From Mercurialis annua (taxonomy: Eukaryota > Streptophyta > Magnoliopsida > Malpighiales > Euphorbiaceae), in the NCBI RefSeq assembly GCF_937616625.2, contig NC_065577.1, forward strand, positions 10,395,001-10,459,000: a stretch of 64,000 nt of DNA. The letters are read 5' to 3'. Below are positions 33,634 to 45,519 of this stretch, piece after piece (within the stretch, counting starts at the first letter, position 1; each line of letters begins with the position of its first letter). The notes beneath the pieces are model-generated. The model searched no databases. It was not told where the DNA came from and saw only the letters and a list, made by a program, of their open reading frames with translations. Made by a program: the position numbers and the translations under genes.

Positions 33634-34205
33634 GGAGTGATGATGAAATTAAAATCCTAAAAGATCAAAAGAAAGGAAAAGACGAAGAACAAGAAGAACA
33701 AGAGGAATAAAATCAAAACTGCAAACTACCAAGAAATTAAATTAGTGAAAAGGTAAAATACCTCGCAAGCAAGTACGCAGGATCGAAAGAAAGATAAGGA
33801 GCAACTTGAAAACGAGGAATCTTGAAAGCAGAAGAAGGAAACCCACAGAAAGCTTGAAGAAATCGAAAATTTAGCAGTTGCAGAAAAAGCAAAGATTGAA
33901 GAAGAAGGAAAATGAAAGAAAATGAACAATTATATAGCCTGAACCAAAGAAACTGAAAAGACGAGATCCCATAATTACAAATAAGGACCAACTAATAGCG
34001 CACGAAGACACTTGTCCTTCATCCGGTCATAACCCTCTACTGATAGACGACACGTGGCAACGAAGAATCTTACTAAATATGAAACGTCGCCCACAAACAT
34101 ATGAAACGACTCGCCCGGAATACAAAACGACTCGCCCGTATAAAAGAACTCAGCTCCAAAAGAGCTAAAATCCACTAAGGCATAAATGCCAAACTACTTC
34201 AGCTC
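33634..34205. other. Upstream region of the antisense ORF
   Basis: A-rich sequence between the antisense ORF start and the polypurine tract. On the minus strand it would hold the promoter and leader of the antisense ORF. Short minus-strand frames here have no recognisable motif. No clear TATA box was identified. Confidence 0.4.
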
Positions 34206-34221
34206 ACTTGCGGGGGGCTAA
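34206..34221 (+). promoter_or_regulatory. Polypurine tract of young Gypsy element
   Basis: ACTTGCGGGGGGCTAA directly precedes the 3' LTR. G-rich tracts at this position prime plus-strand DNA synthesis in LTR retrotransposons. The same tract precedes the LTR at 25927. Confidence 0.75.
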
Positions 34222-34809
34222 TGATGGATACCGAATCCTATTGTAAGTATAATGGAGCCGAGTTACAGGAGATCCACTCTCAGGTGATACCGGACTCCCC
34301 CTGAAGATCCGAAGATATGAAGGAAATGCCGAATCTATTTAGATTCGGTGACATAAAGACCGAATCCCACGTGATCCGCCGAGAGCGCATCGAGTCCGGG
34401 ATTCGGGTAAACGACTAAGTATGGAAATATTGTCCTATTCGGACACAAACACTACATATGGAAGGATAAGCTCTACTTTAGGAAGATAAGACTATTTAGG
34501 AAGACGTTCCTAAATAGGACTCTTATCAGATTAAGGTAGATCACGACAAATCAGGAGAATCTCTACGATATTGCCGAATCCCTATAAAGTAGGATTCACC
34601 TGCCTAATACAACTCTACTAGGTATATTCGACTACTATAAAAGGAGCACGAGGTATGCCTAGAATCACAATTACATTCATATACTCAAAACGCTGCTCAA
34701 AGCTCTAGACTGACTTTAGCATCGGAGAGTTAATCGGACAACCACCGTCCGGTTAGCTTCTACCCTGTTTTGCAGGTTCACTCACCGGTTCAGAAGGCAG
34801 ACTCCATCA
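34222..34809 (+). repeat. 3' LTR of young Gypsy element
   Basis: 588 bp, TGATGGATACCG to GACTCCATCA, followed by the duplication TTTAT. It is colinear with the 5' LTR, with two substitutions. Confidence 0.9.
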
Positions 34810-34997
34810 TTTATTAATTGGTTAACCACGGTTTTTTAAAACTCCAAAAGCTAAACATAAACCATTAACCATAAAAATTTAAAGTCAGAACCTAAACCTA
34901 AATTCTTAGACCGGTTAACTACACTTTCCGGTTCGATTTACAGTTTCGGTTCGATTTTACAGTTTGATCGGTTTTTTTGCCCACCCCTACTCAAAAT

Positions 34998-35924
34998 TAT
35001 ATTTGTAACGAAAACGCCTTTTACCGTTGGGACTAGAATTTATTAATTTTTCATGCTATAATTTATAAGAATACTGTGAATATTTATGAAAATATCTTTA
35101 AAATGCATAATTAAAAAATATGTTTAAAATTTAAATATTATTAATTAATTGAATTTTAAATACATTTTATCATACAAATTTAAAATAAAAAATTAATCTA
35201 CACTTTGAAATAGGAAAAATTTAATTTCATCATTCATTTCATATTTAAGCTAAAAACAATCAATCTTCAAGGTAAATTTATTATTATTTCTGCAAAAATA
35301 ATAATTTTAATAAAAATTAAATTAAAAGAAAAAATAAATTGATATTATTTAAAATATAAAAACTTAAAATAAAGAATTTATTAAATTAAAACTAAAGAAT
35401 TTATTAGATTTAATTTTTTTATTATATATTATACTTTTTATTTTATATATAAAGTACTTCTTTTTATATAATTACATAATATATTGATTATTTAAATTTT
35501 AACATCAGAATCAGAGTTTAACTATCTCTAGACAGTTTGTCAAAATAAAATAGTTCAAAAATATTTATAACAAATTGTTGGTGGTTCTTTAATTACCGAA
35601 ATGTAAAATCAATAAATATCATCTTAATTATATCCATTCCAACTACGTCATTTACTTCAATACATTCGGATTATAAATTATGATATGATATTATTGAACT
35701 GTGTGAGAATATAATTAATTTTAGAAACTAACAATTCACCGGATTTGTATAAATTTTAGAAAATTATTTAGTGCACGCATTTTGAACAAGTTGTAGCTAG
35801 GTGTTGAGCTGGTTCAACTCAAATTTAATATTCTCAATCTTGATCCAATTACAAATATAAAATTTAATTAAACTCAGTTGATTACTCTATTTAAACTATA
35901 GCATAATTCATCAAAAAAGAGAGA
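34998..35924. other. AT-rich spacer, no gene seen
   Basis: Strongly AT-rich with no coding frame, element end or RNA gene that I can support. Confidence 0.5.
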
Positions 35925-36373
35925 GGCTAAATGCCTTAAAAAAATCGACCTTTTAACCTCTTTTCGATCCTACTCTGATGTTAAAAACTGGTCAATTTTA
36001 CCCTATTTTATATTTTTGTGTTTCAATTGTACGCTGAAATATTAAATTGACATCTTTTTCATTTGAAAAAAAAATCAAAAACGTTGTTCATATTTAGCAT
36101 ATAATAGTTATATGTGTTAAAAAAATTATTTAGATTTAGTTAATAAAATAATTAAGAATTTAAATTGTTTTAATATGATTATGGTTTTTAGTTAGTGTTT
36201 AAAAATAAAGGACTTATTTGTATTTTTTGAATGAAAATGAATTTACTTTTATCTTTAGATTTAGATAATTGAATGATTTTGTCATTTATATAAATAAAAA
36301 TGACCAGTTTTTAACGTCAGAGTAGGATTGAAACGGAGCTAAAAGGTTGAGTTTTTTTTTAAGGTATTAGGCC
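35925..36373. mobile_element. TIR MITE, 449 bp, no clear TSD
   Basis: The left end GGCTAAATGCCTTAAAAAAA pairs with a right end that reads, in reverse complement, GGCCTAATACCTTAAAAAAA. The pairing includes CGATCCTACTCTGATGTTAAAAACTGGTCA, seen inverted at 36300-36330. There is no coding capacity. The flanks (AAAGAGAGA and AAAAAACAC) do not match well, so the exact ends or age are uncertain. Confidence 0.65.
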
Positions 36374-36582
36374 AAAAAACACTGTAGCATAATACATAGC
36401 TCAAATAAATATAAATATTTGCGGTATCGATTCCAACGTACTTTTTAGTTCTGTTAGTTATAAGCTGATTCGAAATTTTTTAGTTAAATGATATAGTAAA
36501 ATGAAGGATTATAAATTAAAATGGTTTTCTTTCTCCAGAATTCTCTCAGCGCATTTTAGCTCTGCTACCTACGTCGTCTCCT

Positions 36583-37720
36583 ATGGCGAAGAAGACGGGA
36601 AAGAGAAACTCTAATCTGACAAAGGTCACTAAGAAAGATGTTCAAGATGGTACTAGAGTATAGGAATCTACGTTGATTGAGAATGAAGCAAGAAATATTG
36701 TTTTCCAATATTCAGGTTGTTAATGAGGATATTGTTCAAGCGATTGAGGATAAAAAGTGCATGAAGGTGGATCTAAAGTTGCTGAGAAGAAATGGGTTGA
36801 TTTGGTTAAAACTATTAGAGTGAATGATCTGGAAAACTCTTTGAAGTATATTCCTCATGTGGTAAACAATGGAGTTCGTATTGGTAAAGTTTTAGAGGAG
36901 GATATGATTCTGGAAGATGAGAGGTGGAAATATGCGATCCTGGGATGTGTTTTTGGTTTGTCTCCAAGATTCTTTAAGCTGTGAAGTTTTATCAGGAACA
37001 TATGGGGTAAGTTTGGTTTATTAGATTTTCATCAAATAATATCTAATTTGTATGCTTTTATATTCAATTCAGAAGAAGGGAAACATAAGGCTATGGCAGA
37101 TGGCCCTATAACTTTCGATAAAAATCCTCTCATTCTTGAAGAATGGAGAAGGAACACTTCGTTTGATTTAGCAGAAGTTTCTTCAGTTCCGGTTTGGGTG
37201 AAGCTACCTACGCTACCTTGGGAAATTTGGAGTCTTAATTTCTTGAGTGCTATAGCTAGCACTTTAGGCTTTTTGCTGATAGATGCACAAGAGAAAGATC
37301 TAAATTGTCTTATGCCAGAGTTCTTATTGAAATGAGGTTGAAAGGCTTATTTTCTGATATGGTTGTTATTGAAGATGATGAGGGATATCAACATACTCAG
37401 ATAGTTGATTATGAGTGGAAACCTATTTTATGTGAGGTATGTAATAAGCTTAGTCATAGGAACTGTGAGAAACAACAAATTTGGATGGCTAAAGCTTCTA
37501 ATAAAGATGTTGTTCAAGTTATAAATGAGGAGACTATAGCTGAAGGTAAGAATACAGAGGTGCCAGTTAAAGAACCTATGGATGAAGTTAAAAATACTGA
37601 GGTGCTTATTAAAGAACCTGTAGCTGAAGTTAAAAATGCTGAGGTGCTTAGTACTCAACAGTTCAGCACCCAACCTAATACTCAGGAGGATGGTTTCCCA
37701 TTGGTCACTAACAGAAGTTA
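36583..37720 (+). pseudogene. LINE ORF1 remnant
   Basis: It begins MAKKTGKRNSNL at 36583. A later segment (36757-36984) has WKYAILGCVFGLSPRF, and 37048-37335 has VPVWVKLPTLPWEIWS, both typical of the DUF4283 RNA-binding domain of plant LINE ORF1. The knuckle region at about 37435 reads CEVCNKLSHRNCEKQ, with altered spacing. Two imperfect repeats of EVKNTEVLIKEPVAEVKNAE type follow. Frames shift at least twice, for example between 36984 and 37048 and near 37310. Confidence 0.65.
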
Positions 37721-37860
37721 AAGAATAAGATTCAGACTAAAGAGAAGAATGATGAGATGACTCTCAGAAGTGAAGCTAAAAGTGGAGGTAACAAATTTTA
37801 GTCTTTGCATATAGATAAACTCCCTGCCAAGAGGCTTACAAATCCCTTGGATAGAGGTAG

Positions 37861-40265
37861 ATGAAGTTCATTACCTGAAATATAAGGGGTCTGAACGAAC
37901 CCCTTAAGCAAGATGAAGTCAGGAGACTGCTTGCTAAAAGAAAGTGTGCTCTTATAGGGTTACTGGAAACTAAAGTTAGAATGAGTAATAGAGATAAGAT
38001 ATGGAAGAAGATGAATCTTCAAGGTTGGACTGTGATCAAATTGTGCATTGCAAGGTTGATTGGGAGGATTATTGCTTTATGTGGTATGTCATTTATGGTT
38101 CAAACTCTATTAATGATAGGGAAAGGCTTTGGAATAAGATTATTGAGATCTCTAATCAAATTGAGGGTCCCTGGATCGTGCAAGGTGATTTTAATGCTGT
38201 TATGAGTAATAAGGATAGAAGTCGTGGGAATTCTCTTGATGTTGATCACTCTCTTGAGTTAAAAATTGTACTACTGCTGTTGGTATTACTGAAATGAGAA
38301 GTGCTGGCTGCATGTTCACTTGGAATGATAACTAGATGGGTGAGAACAGAATATGAAGAAGATTGGACAGGGTGTTTGCTAATGGAAATGTTATTGACAA
38401 GTTTCAAAACATTTACTTTGAAGTCCTTCCTTGTGGTATCTCTGACCACGGTCCTATAGTTACTATTTTGCAGAATGACCAGAATGTTGGCAGGAGAGGC
38501 TTTAAGTTCTTTAAGTTCTTTAACTTCTGGACTTCTCATCCTAGCTTTAGAAGTATTGTTAAAAAGGAATGGAAAAAGATTTATGGGGGTTATCACATTT
38601 ATAAGGTAGTGCAAAAGCTGAAAGCTATTAGCTACAGATTAAGTAGATTAAATAGACAACAATTTGCTGATATTTCTCAGAAGGTTAATGACCAAAGAGA
38701 AAGACTGTATAAGTTGCAAACTGATATCCATTTTGACCCTTGCAACACTTATTTTTATGGAGGAAGAGAGAGTCATGGATAATCACCTTAAGTTCTTGCT
38801 CAGTTGTGAAGAGAGCTATTATAAGCAGAAGTCCAGGGTTCAATGGCTTAATCTGGTAGATTGTATTACTAAATTCTTTCACAGCTCCTTAAAGCAAAGG
38901 AAAATTGTGAATTTCATTCCTGTTTTACAATTGGAGAATGGGAGTACTATTAGTACCAGCAATGAGATCCATGCTGAGATGACAAGGTTTTATAAAAATC
39001 TTTTGAGTAAAGGGGACTCTGAAAGGAACTATATTAATAAGGAGGAGTTCAGAAATGGTTTTATTTTAGCTGAGTAAGATGGTACAACCTTAATGAGAGG
39101 TGTTATTGAGCACGAAGGTAAAACTGATGTCTTTTCTATTGGATCTGACGAGGCAACAGGCCCTGATGGGTATAATGGAAATTTCTTCAAAGCTACTTGG
39201 AGTATTATTAAGTATGATCTTGTTAAATCTGTTTAGGAGGCTTTCACTTCAAGTAAGATTCCTAACCAGATTAAATCTACTGCTATGACTGTTATACCTA
39301 AGTCTAGTAATGCTAATAGTGTTAATGATTTTAGACCTATTTCATGATGTAATGCTATATACGAAATTATCTCTAAAGTCATTGCTAGTAGACTCGGTCC
39401 TTTTTTTGATAAGATTGTGTCTCCCAATCAATCTGCTTTTGTGCCTAAAAGGTCTATTTCCCACAACATCATACTAGCCCATGAGTTAGTGAAACATTAT
39501 CACTGTAACAAGCACTCCTAGATGTCTCCTGAAAATAGACCTTAAGAAAGCATATGATTCTATTTCCTGGTATTACATTGAAGACATATTGATTGCTTTA
39601 AACTTTTCCGACAATTTCATTGTTCTTGTAATGAATTGTATTAGATCCCCTAACTTCTATATTGCTTGTTGTGGTAACAAAGGTGATAGTTTTGTCTCTG
39701 GAAAAGGGTTGAGGCAGGGGGATCCTATATCTCCCCTCTTAGTTGTGATTTATATGGAGTATTTGTCCAGAATTCTAAGTAACACCAACAATGTTTTCAA
39801 ATTCCACAAAGATTGTGGCCCTCTTAGAGTTAATCACTTGATGTTTGTTGATGACTTATTGTTGTTCTGCTATGGTGATAATAGCTCTGTCAGATTTCTT
39901 ATGGAGTGTCTTACTGAGTTTAAAAACACTTATGGCCTTCAAGTTAATAATAGTAAGAGTCAAGTGTTTTTGTTTTATAATGTGGATGATAGTATTAAGA
40001 GAAGTATCATGAACATGATTGGCTTTAAAGAAGGGGTATTGTCCTTGAGATACATTGGTATTCCTTTGATTTCTACAAAGCTTTTCTAGAGATGATTGCA
40101 AAGGAATCATAGATAAAATTACTAGCAGAATTCACTCTTGGAGCAGTTAGTTATTCTCTTATGCTGGTAGAGTGCAGCTGATTCAATCAGTTCTCTTCAG
40201 TATGCAAGTCTTCTGGGCTACTATTCTCATCCTTCTTAAGAAAGTAATCAATGAGATTGAAAGAA
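37861..40265 (+). pseudogene. LINE ORF2 remnant (endonuclease and RT)
   Basis: The endonuclease begins MKFIT, then a stop (TGA, 37876) where Trp of WNIRGLN is expected, followed by LIGLLETKV and, in a shifted frame, QGDFNAVMSNKDR near 38180. RT segments include FRPIS near 39333, KGLRQGDPISPLLVVIYMEY at about 39705 and FVDDLLLFCYGD at about 39846, with YVDD/FADD-type catalytic Asps retained. The frame ends in SYAGRVQLIQSVLFSMQVFW near 40160-40215. Stops include TAG 38333, TGA 38353, TAG 39234 and TGA 39344. It is non-functional. Confidence 0.7.
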
Positions 40266-41218
40266 GACAAAAACTACCTCCTGGCCCGCCTCTAATATCA
40301 AAGCCTCATGTATGGCTTGTCAATCAGAATCCCTACACGCCTCCTTAAACCTCCATAATGGCACCATTCTCCAAAACAAAACTGAACTTGCAAGTTGAGA
40401 GAAATGCAAGACAATGGAGAAATAGAAAGTGAAAAGTGAAAAGTGAGCAAGAAAGTCCCTCCTTCCTAACACCTAAAAGGCACAAGCCTATAAGAAGACA
40501 AAAACTACCCAAAATCATGCCCGAAATAGGTTGTACCAGAATTGGAAATTTTGAATCCGCACAACGCTAGAGTTTCAGTTTATCATACTAAGGTTCCGTC
40601 CTCCACAGGGTAGGACAATCAAACATCCCCAATACAGAAGACATAGAACCGGATCCTTCCATAGTGGATTAAAAACAGATTATTTATTTTATCAATTCTC
40701 GTTAAAGAGGGGGCAAACTGTAGACACCTATATTCCAAACAGATAAAAAGTGATGAGGGATTAAAACGTTCCATGATGATTTCCAAAAAAATTTATCCGG
40801 GTGACGAGCTATCGATTCGTTTGTTCGAATTCAAGCAGGCGTGACTAGTGCACAGTTGTAAACTTGAGGGGTTAAAATGTAATTAGCCATAAATAGCCTA
40901 TAAAAATTCATAAAAAAATAGTAGTCGATGTTTAATAAATTGGATTAATTGTAATATCGTAGAAGTTTATGAGCCAATTTGCAACTTTGGCGGACTAATC
41001 ATAACCAAACCCATAAGGTCCTAGAAGCCTTTTTTAACATTTTCGGGTATTGAAAATAACTTTTAACCATAGTTTACTTACCCTACAAAAACTAATACGA
41101 ATTTAAATTAAAAAATATAAGTTTAACTTAATCCTAATACTAATAGGTCTATCACCTCACGCTCCTAATCCTATCATTCCACACCCTTTTAGAAACTTGA
41201 TACAACACAGACTCATAG
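40266..41218 (+). mobile_element. Gypsy element 3' end: PPT and LTR start
   Basis: Sequence after the LINE junction ends in a polypurine tract TAAAGAGGGGGCAAAC (40703-40718) and a start TGTAGACACCTATATTCC at 40719, typical of Ty3/Gypsy 3' LTRs. No coding domain is seen between 40266 and 40700. A 17-bp direct repeat, AGAAGACAAAAACTACC, occurs at about 40264 and 40494. The LTR is interrupted at 41218 by solo LTR copy 3 and resumes at 45520. Confidence 0.6.
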
Positions 41219-41654
41219 TGTAATGACCTCAAAATTCTAAAATAAGAAAATCGTGCCACGATCTTAAAGTTTCATAATTTGGACCAAATAGGTCAAAATG
41301 GACACCGGCATGAGAATTAGTAAAATATGTCGAGAAATAATAATAATTCAAAATGAAAATTATTATTATTATAAATAAATAAGAGTTAAGTATGTCAGTT
41401 ATTAAGTGAGTTAAAATGGAATTTTTAACCATTAAAAGAGATGATGAAGCATAAGTGAGGGGCTTATTGAGATGTTTACCTATCTTATATCCTTTAAGAT
41501 AGCAAAACATAAGAAACAAAAAGAAAATAAAAAGGAGAAAACTCCTTCTTCTTTTCTCATTTTTGCCGCACACTCCAATCCTCCATGGCAAGGTGATTAC
41601 TTCACTAGAACTCCTTGAAATTGAAGCAAAACCTTTCTATTCTAAAGGATAATC

Positions 41655-42220
41655 AGTTGGGTTTTCTAGGTTCATAACGCAGCGGAATTTCAAAAATTTA
41701 TCTAAAACCCAAACCAAGATCCATGTAATTCGAATAAATAGATTAACTACAGAATTAATACTTACTTGTATGTCGAATTCAACAGCAATGTAGGAAGAAA
41801 GGAGGTGGTTCACTTTGGTGATACCTGGCCTCGGATCAGAAACGCCTCTAAAAGAATGCGTCCTCTACGAGTATCCACACGAACAGACCTTAGCCAAAAC
41901 TAGTGCTTGTGTGCTAGCACTATTGCTTCACAAGCAATTTCGAATTTTTAGTGATTTAGTGAATAATGAATTTCGTGATTCTCAAAACCAATTGCTTAAT
42001 GTGTATTTATAGTGATACAACAACACTAGAGTTTGAGACAAATTTGAATTTCAATCTCATTGCAATTCTACAAGTTTATGTTTATCAAAAACTTCTTTTT
42101 TGATAATCATCCATATATATTAATTACTATATTTATTATCTTCCAAAAATAATAAATTAAGAAAAACACTTATCCTTAAATTTTGAATTAATATATATAT
42201 TTATTAATATATATATTACG

Positions 42221-42268
<48 letters not shown>

Positions 42269-43212
42269 ATTAATCACTTAATCTCATTGGGCTTGTACAA
42301 CCCATAACTGTTTTGGGCCTGTTCTTAGTGTGCGACCCTGTAGGTTCATATAATGTTGACAGTAGGCTCGAAATCCCTATTTCAGCCCACAAGTCATAAG
42401 TGGCCTCTAGCAAGACATTATGACTACCCAAGTTATACGAATATCGACAATCCGATTTAACCATTTACAATAATATTTTAATCCCTTTGTCTCTCGATAT
42501 CCAGATTGAATATAAGGTATAGTCCTGTCATCCTTATAATATTCAATCATTAGTTTTTTGACTCTAAGTAGACTGAAAATGATAACTATTTATCAATTCA
42601 TTTAGCATGGCCATGCATTTCCTTCAGTCTATCTTCTTCAAGGGGCCCATAGATATCTTACTCAAATAAATGAGGGACAAATTCCTTCTCAGTCACTCAC
42701 ATTTCACACATAGTTACTTTCATATCCAATGACAATTTATTCCATTATCCTGTTAAAGATAATGCAAGACTGTATCAAAATATGAAATAGCTATGTAGAA
42801 ATCCATGATGATTTCAAGGTCAAAGGATTATACTAATAGAACTGTAATGAGAATTACTTATGACAGTGATCTATGTAGTATTCTCACAGTGGGTCATCCA
42901 GTGCCTTATTTCTCAAATAGCACCTATGATTTGACTTAATATCTCATATACATGATTAGTAAAACATAATCATCAGTCAACATCATACTAGTCTCAATGT
43001 TCTATTAAGACAAGGGATAGATGGTATATAATTCTTTTATTAAACCTAAGAGTTCTACTATCAAGTCACATACTTGATGACCTTAGAAAGAATTAACCAT
43101 TCAAGTATTTTAATCATTAATATAAAATGATAAAAACTGCCAATCAATAAATAACAAAATGATAAAGTCAAAACATGGTCAAACATGATTGACCTAGTGC
43201 ATATCACTAACA
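41655..43212 (-). mobile_element. Ty1/Copia-like solo LTR, 1558 bp
   Basis: On minus it begins TGTTAGTGATATGCACTAGG and ends ...AACCCAACT, where TGTT...AACA is the usual Copia LTR form, so one terminal base has changed. A perfect 5-bp duplication TAATC lies at 41650-41654 and 43213-43217. There is no internal region, so it is a solo LTR from recombination. It contains a TA microsatellite at about 42229-42263. It is the innermost of three nested insertions. Confidence 0.75.
42229..42263. repeat. (TA)n microsatellite
   Basis: A TA run of about 35 bp within the Copia solo LTR. Confidence 0.85.
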
Positions 43213-45519
43213 TAATCAAGGTAAGGTTAACAATTAAGGTTTTCTTTGGTTCAATTTGGAGTATTATAGATTAAAAGAGTTAGGGTTTATGGATTGAATT
43301 TGGTGATTTTTGCATATGATGTTTCTAGGTGATAATTGAGCTAGGATTAAGTGTATTCATGGTGAATGGCATGTGCTTGAGCTTCGGCATAGGGGGTGTT
43401 CATCAAGCAAGGTAATTTCTGAAAATTTGAGTCTATGGATCGATGAATTGGATGGTTATTTGGCTTGTTTGGTTCGGCCTTGCTCATGAGTTTAGAGGGA
43501 TTGATATTTGATTATGTTAATTATAGGTTTGTGATTGTTTTGATGAATAATTTGGGTATGAAATGCTAAGATGTGGTTCGACCATAGACTAAAGTTTTGA
43601 TTAAGCTTGATTGTTACGGCTTAGACATTAGTTTGATGATGCTAGAGCTGAATATATGTTATTTTGATGATTAATGATTGATGGAAGTTTTGGCAGAAAA
43701 TTGTTCTGCAGAACAACCCTATTGCGAAGGCAATATTTCGAGTTATAGAGCTCCAAATCAAGTTTTGTATGTTGATACAGAAACTTGAAGATGTTGTCTA
43801 AAACTTTTTAGGTTTAAGTTTCTGCTGATGCAGTCTCTATGATACTTGAATTAAGCAAAACATAATATTATGCGTAACAGTTCTGCATTTTAGGATAATC
43901 TAAGGGATTAACTTCCAGGCTAGTTTTCGACACCTTGGGGTGCTAGACTTAGTCTGAGACCTGAACAAAAGTCGAAGATGATATTCTGAACTTTAAGAAT
44001 GTCGGTTTCGTTTAGAGGTTGGACTATATTACAGCTAGAAACCGTAAGCGATTTTGAGGTCGATTATTCGACAAAACATAACATATATCAAAAATAAGTT
44101 TGAAACCCAAACATAGACTTGGTAATTTGATAAATGAGTCAAATAACACTTTGAATTTAGGTTTAAAATACTAAACCCAATACACATAAAAGACGTATTA
44201 AACACTATACTGATATGTATAGTAGTATATGACGGGTAAAATACGATAGTACGATGGGTAATACGTGAACAATATATTCTTGAGTCTATGTGCTTATCGA
44301 GTAAGATTCTTAACTCGATATCTATTTGATGCTTGTGTTAGGTACGATAAGTCAACCAACTAGCGGACAAGGAGCTCAGGGAGCTTAACGACTGCTATTA
44401 ACGAAGATTTTGGAAATAGCAAGTCGTGAGTTTTGTTATGTGGAATGTTTACATTTGCAGTGTTTATATGAATTGCATAAGCATTGTTTAGTATCAAAAT
44501 GTCTTTTACAAAATGCATATATCATGGTTTTTAAGCCAGTATAGAACCGATGAAACAAACTACCTATTGGGTGTCAATAGGCTGTGTGATCACCAGAGTC
44601 ATTACGGTCTATACGTCTATAGTTGCTTGAATAGAATGGAAAGCATATGAGTTGGCATGAAAGGAATATGTGAAATGATTTGTATGATTTGAAAAAGGAT
44701 ATGAATATGATAGCCCATAGGATGAACTCGGTAGAACTATCTCGGGACCTAAGTCTAGTGGGTAACTCGGTGAACTATCTCGGGACCCACAACTTATGAT
44801 TAAGCGATGGTACATTTAACTCGGTCGAAATATCTCGGGACTTATACCATTTGGATAATATGATTTGAGACAAGGATAATAAGTATATGCAATATAGGAA
44901 ATACGTTTCAGGAATAAGATTAGGGTTTCATCTGGAATGCTTATACGCGGATGCATAGGATTGAATGGTTTGTACATTGTTTTCAATGTTTTTAAATGAA
45001 TACTCTTATGTAAACTAACAAACTCACTCAGTTTCGAATGACCCCCCAATAGTGTTTGGTGCAGGTGTCTAGTCTTAGCAAGCCAGACTTCTATTCTTGT
45101 TCCAGAAGTCTGAAGTATGTACAGGATCAGTAGTGCTGCAGTAGGGTCAAGTCCTAGTTTGTATAAATGTTTGACAAACGGTTGTTGTATACTTTGTGCA
45201 TACTCTGATGTGTAAACTGTTTTGCATTCTGCTTTAGCCCGTTTGTTTTGTTTTGGAACGGGCTATGCTAGAAAACATGTATCGCATGGTAAGACCCAAG
45301 TTCTTTTGAAACGTTTTCATATTTTGAAATAGACGTTTGTATACGTCAAGCTCAAGGAGCTTTTAATGAAAACGAGTTGTTTATGCATGGATGTTGTATG
45401 GATTTGTAAAAGACTGTTTTGTGAAAAGTTTATTCTGCTTTTATAGGCTTGCTACGGGTTTTGGAACTACCATTCCCTAGCACCGGTCGCAGCTCGTGAT
45501 TTTGGGTCGTGACACATAG

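Larger units (their letters stand above)
27378..34809 (+). mobile_element. Young Tat-lineage Ty3/Gypsy element lacking gag and PBS
   Basis: LTRs at 27378-27963 and 34222-34809 differ at two visible positions over 586 bp. A perfect 5-bp duplication TTTAT flanks the element (27373-27377 and 34810-34814). The interior holds one open pol frame (protease C-terminus, RT, RNase H, second RNase H, integrase), a spacer, an antisense ORF and a G-rich polypurine tract at 34206-34221. Gag, most of the protease and the primer-binding site are missing: the left LTR, lacking its last two bases, runs straight into protease codons. The dual RNase H and antisense ORF place it in the Tat lineage. Confidence 0.9.
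26879..34989. mobile_element. Non-autonomous hAT element split by Gypsy insertion
   Basis: The left end TAAGGGTGGACATGGACCGG and the right end, reverse-complemented TAGGGGTGGGCAAAAAAACC, form hAT-type TIRs. A perfect 8-bp duplication CTCAAAAT lies at 26871-26878 and 34990-34997. Removing the Gypsy insertion and one copy of its duplication leaves about 674 bp of AT-rich sequence with GGTTAACCGG-type subterminal motifs and no transposase. Confidence 0.85.
36530..40265 (+). mobile_element. Decayed L1-type LINE, 3'-truncated
   Basis: Plus-strand remnants of ORF1 and ORF2 occur in LINE order: DUF4283-like segments, a knuckle, endonuclease, then RT. The 5' leader and ORF1 start (ATGGCGAAGAAGACGGGAAA at 36583) are kept. 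The zinc-binding C-terminus and 3' end are missing after about 40265. This is the reverse of normal 5' truncation, so the 3' loss happened after insertion. Many stops and frameshifts are present. Confidence 0.75.
41219..45514 (-). mobile_element. Solo-LTR-like element, copy 3 (minus strand)
   Basis: On + it runs from TGTAATGACCTC to GGGTCGTGACA; read on minus it starts TGTCACGACCCAAAATCACG and ends in GGTCATTACA. A perfect 5-bp duplication CATAG lies at 41214-41218 and 45515-45519. A Copia solo LTR (41655-43212) is nested in it, leaving about 2.73 kb. It shares the CTCGGGA repeat block (44725-44840) with copy 1. No coding domain is seen. Confidence 0.8.

Noticed and set aside
35925..36373. 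A clean target duplication for the 449-bp MITE
   Set aside because: Flanks AAAGAGAGA and AAAAAACAC match at too few positions; only the TIRs support the element.
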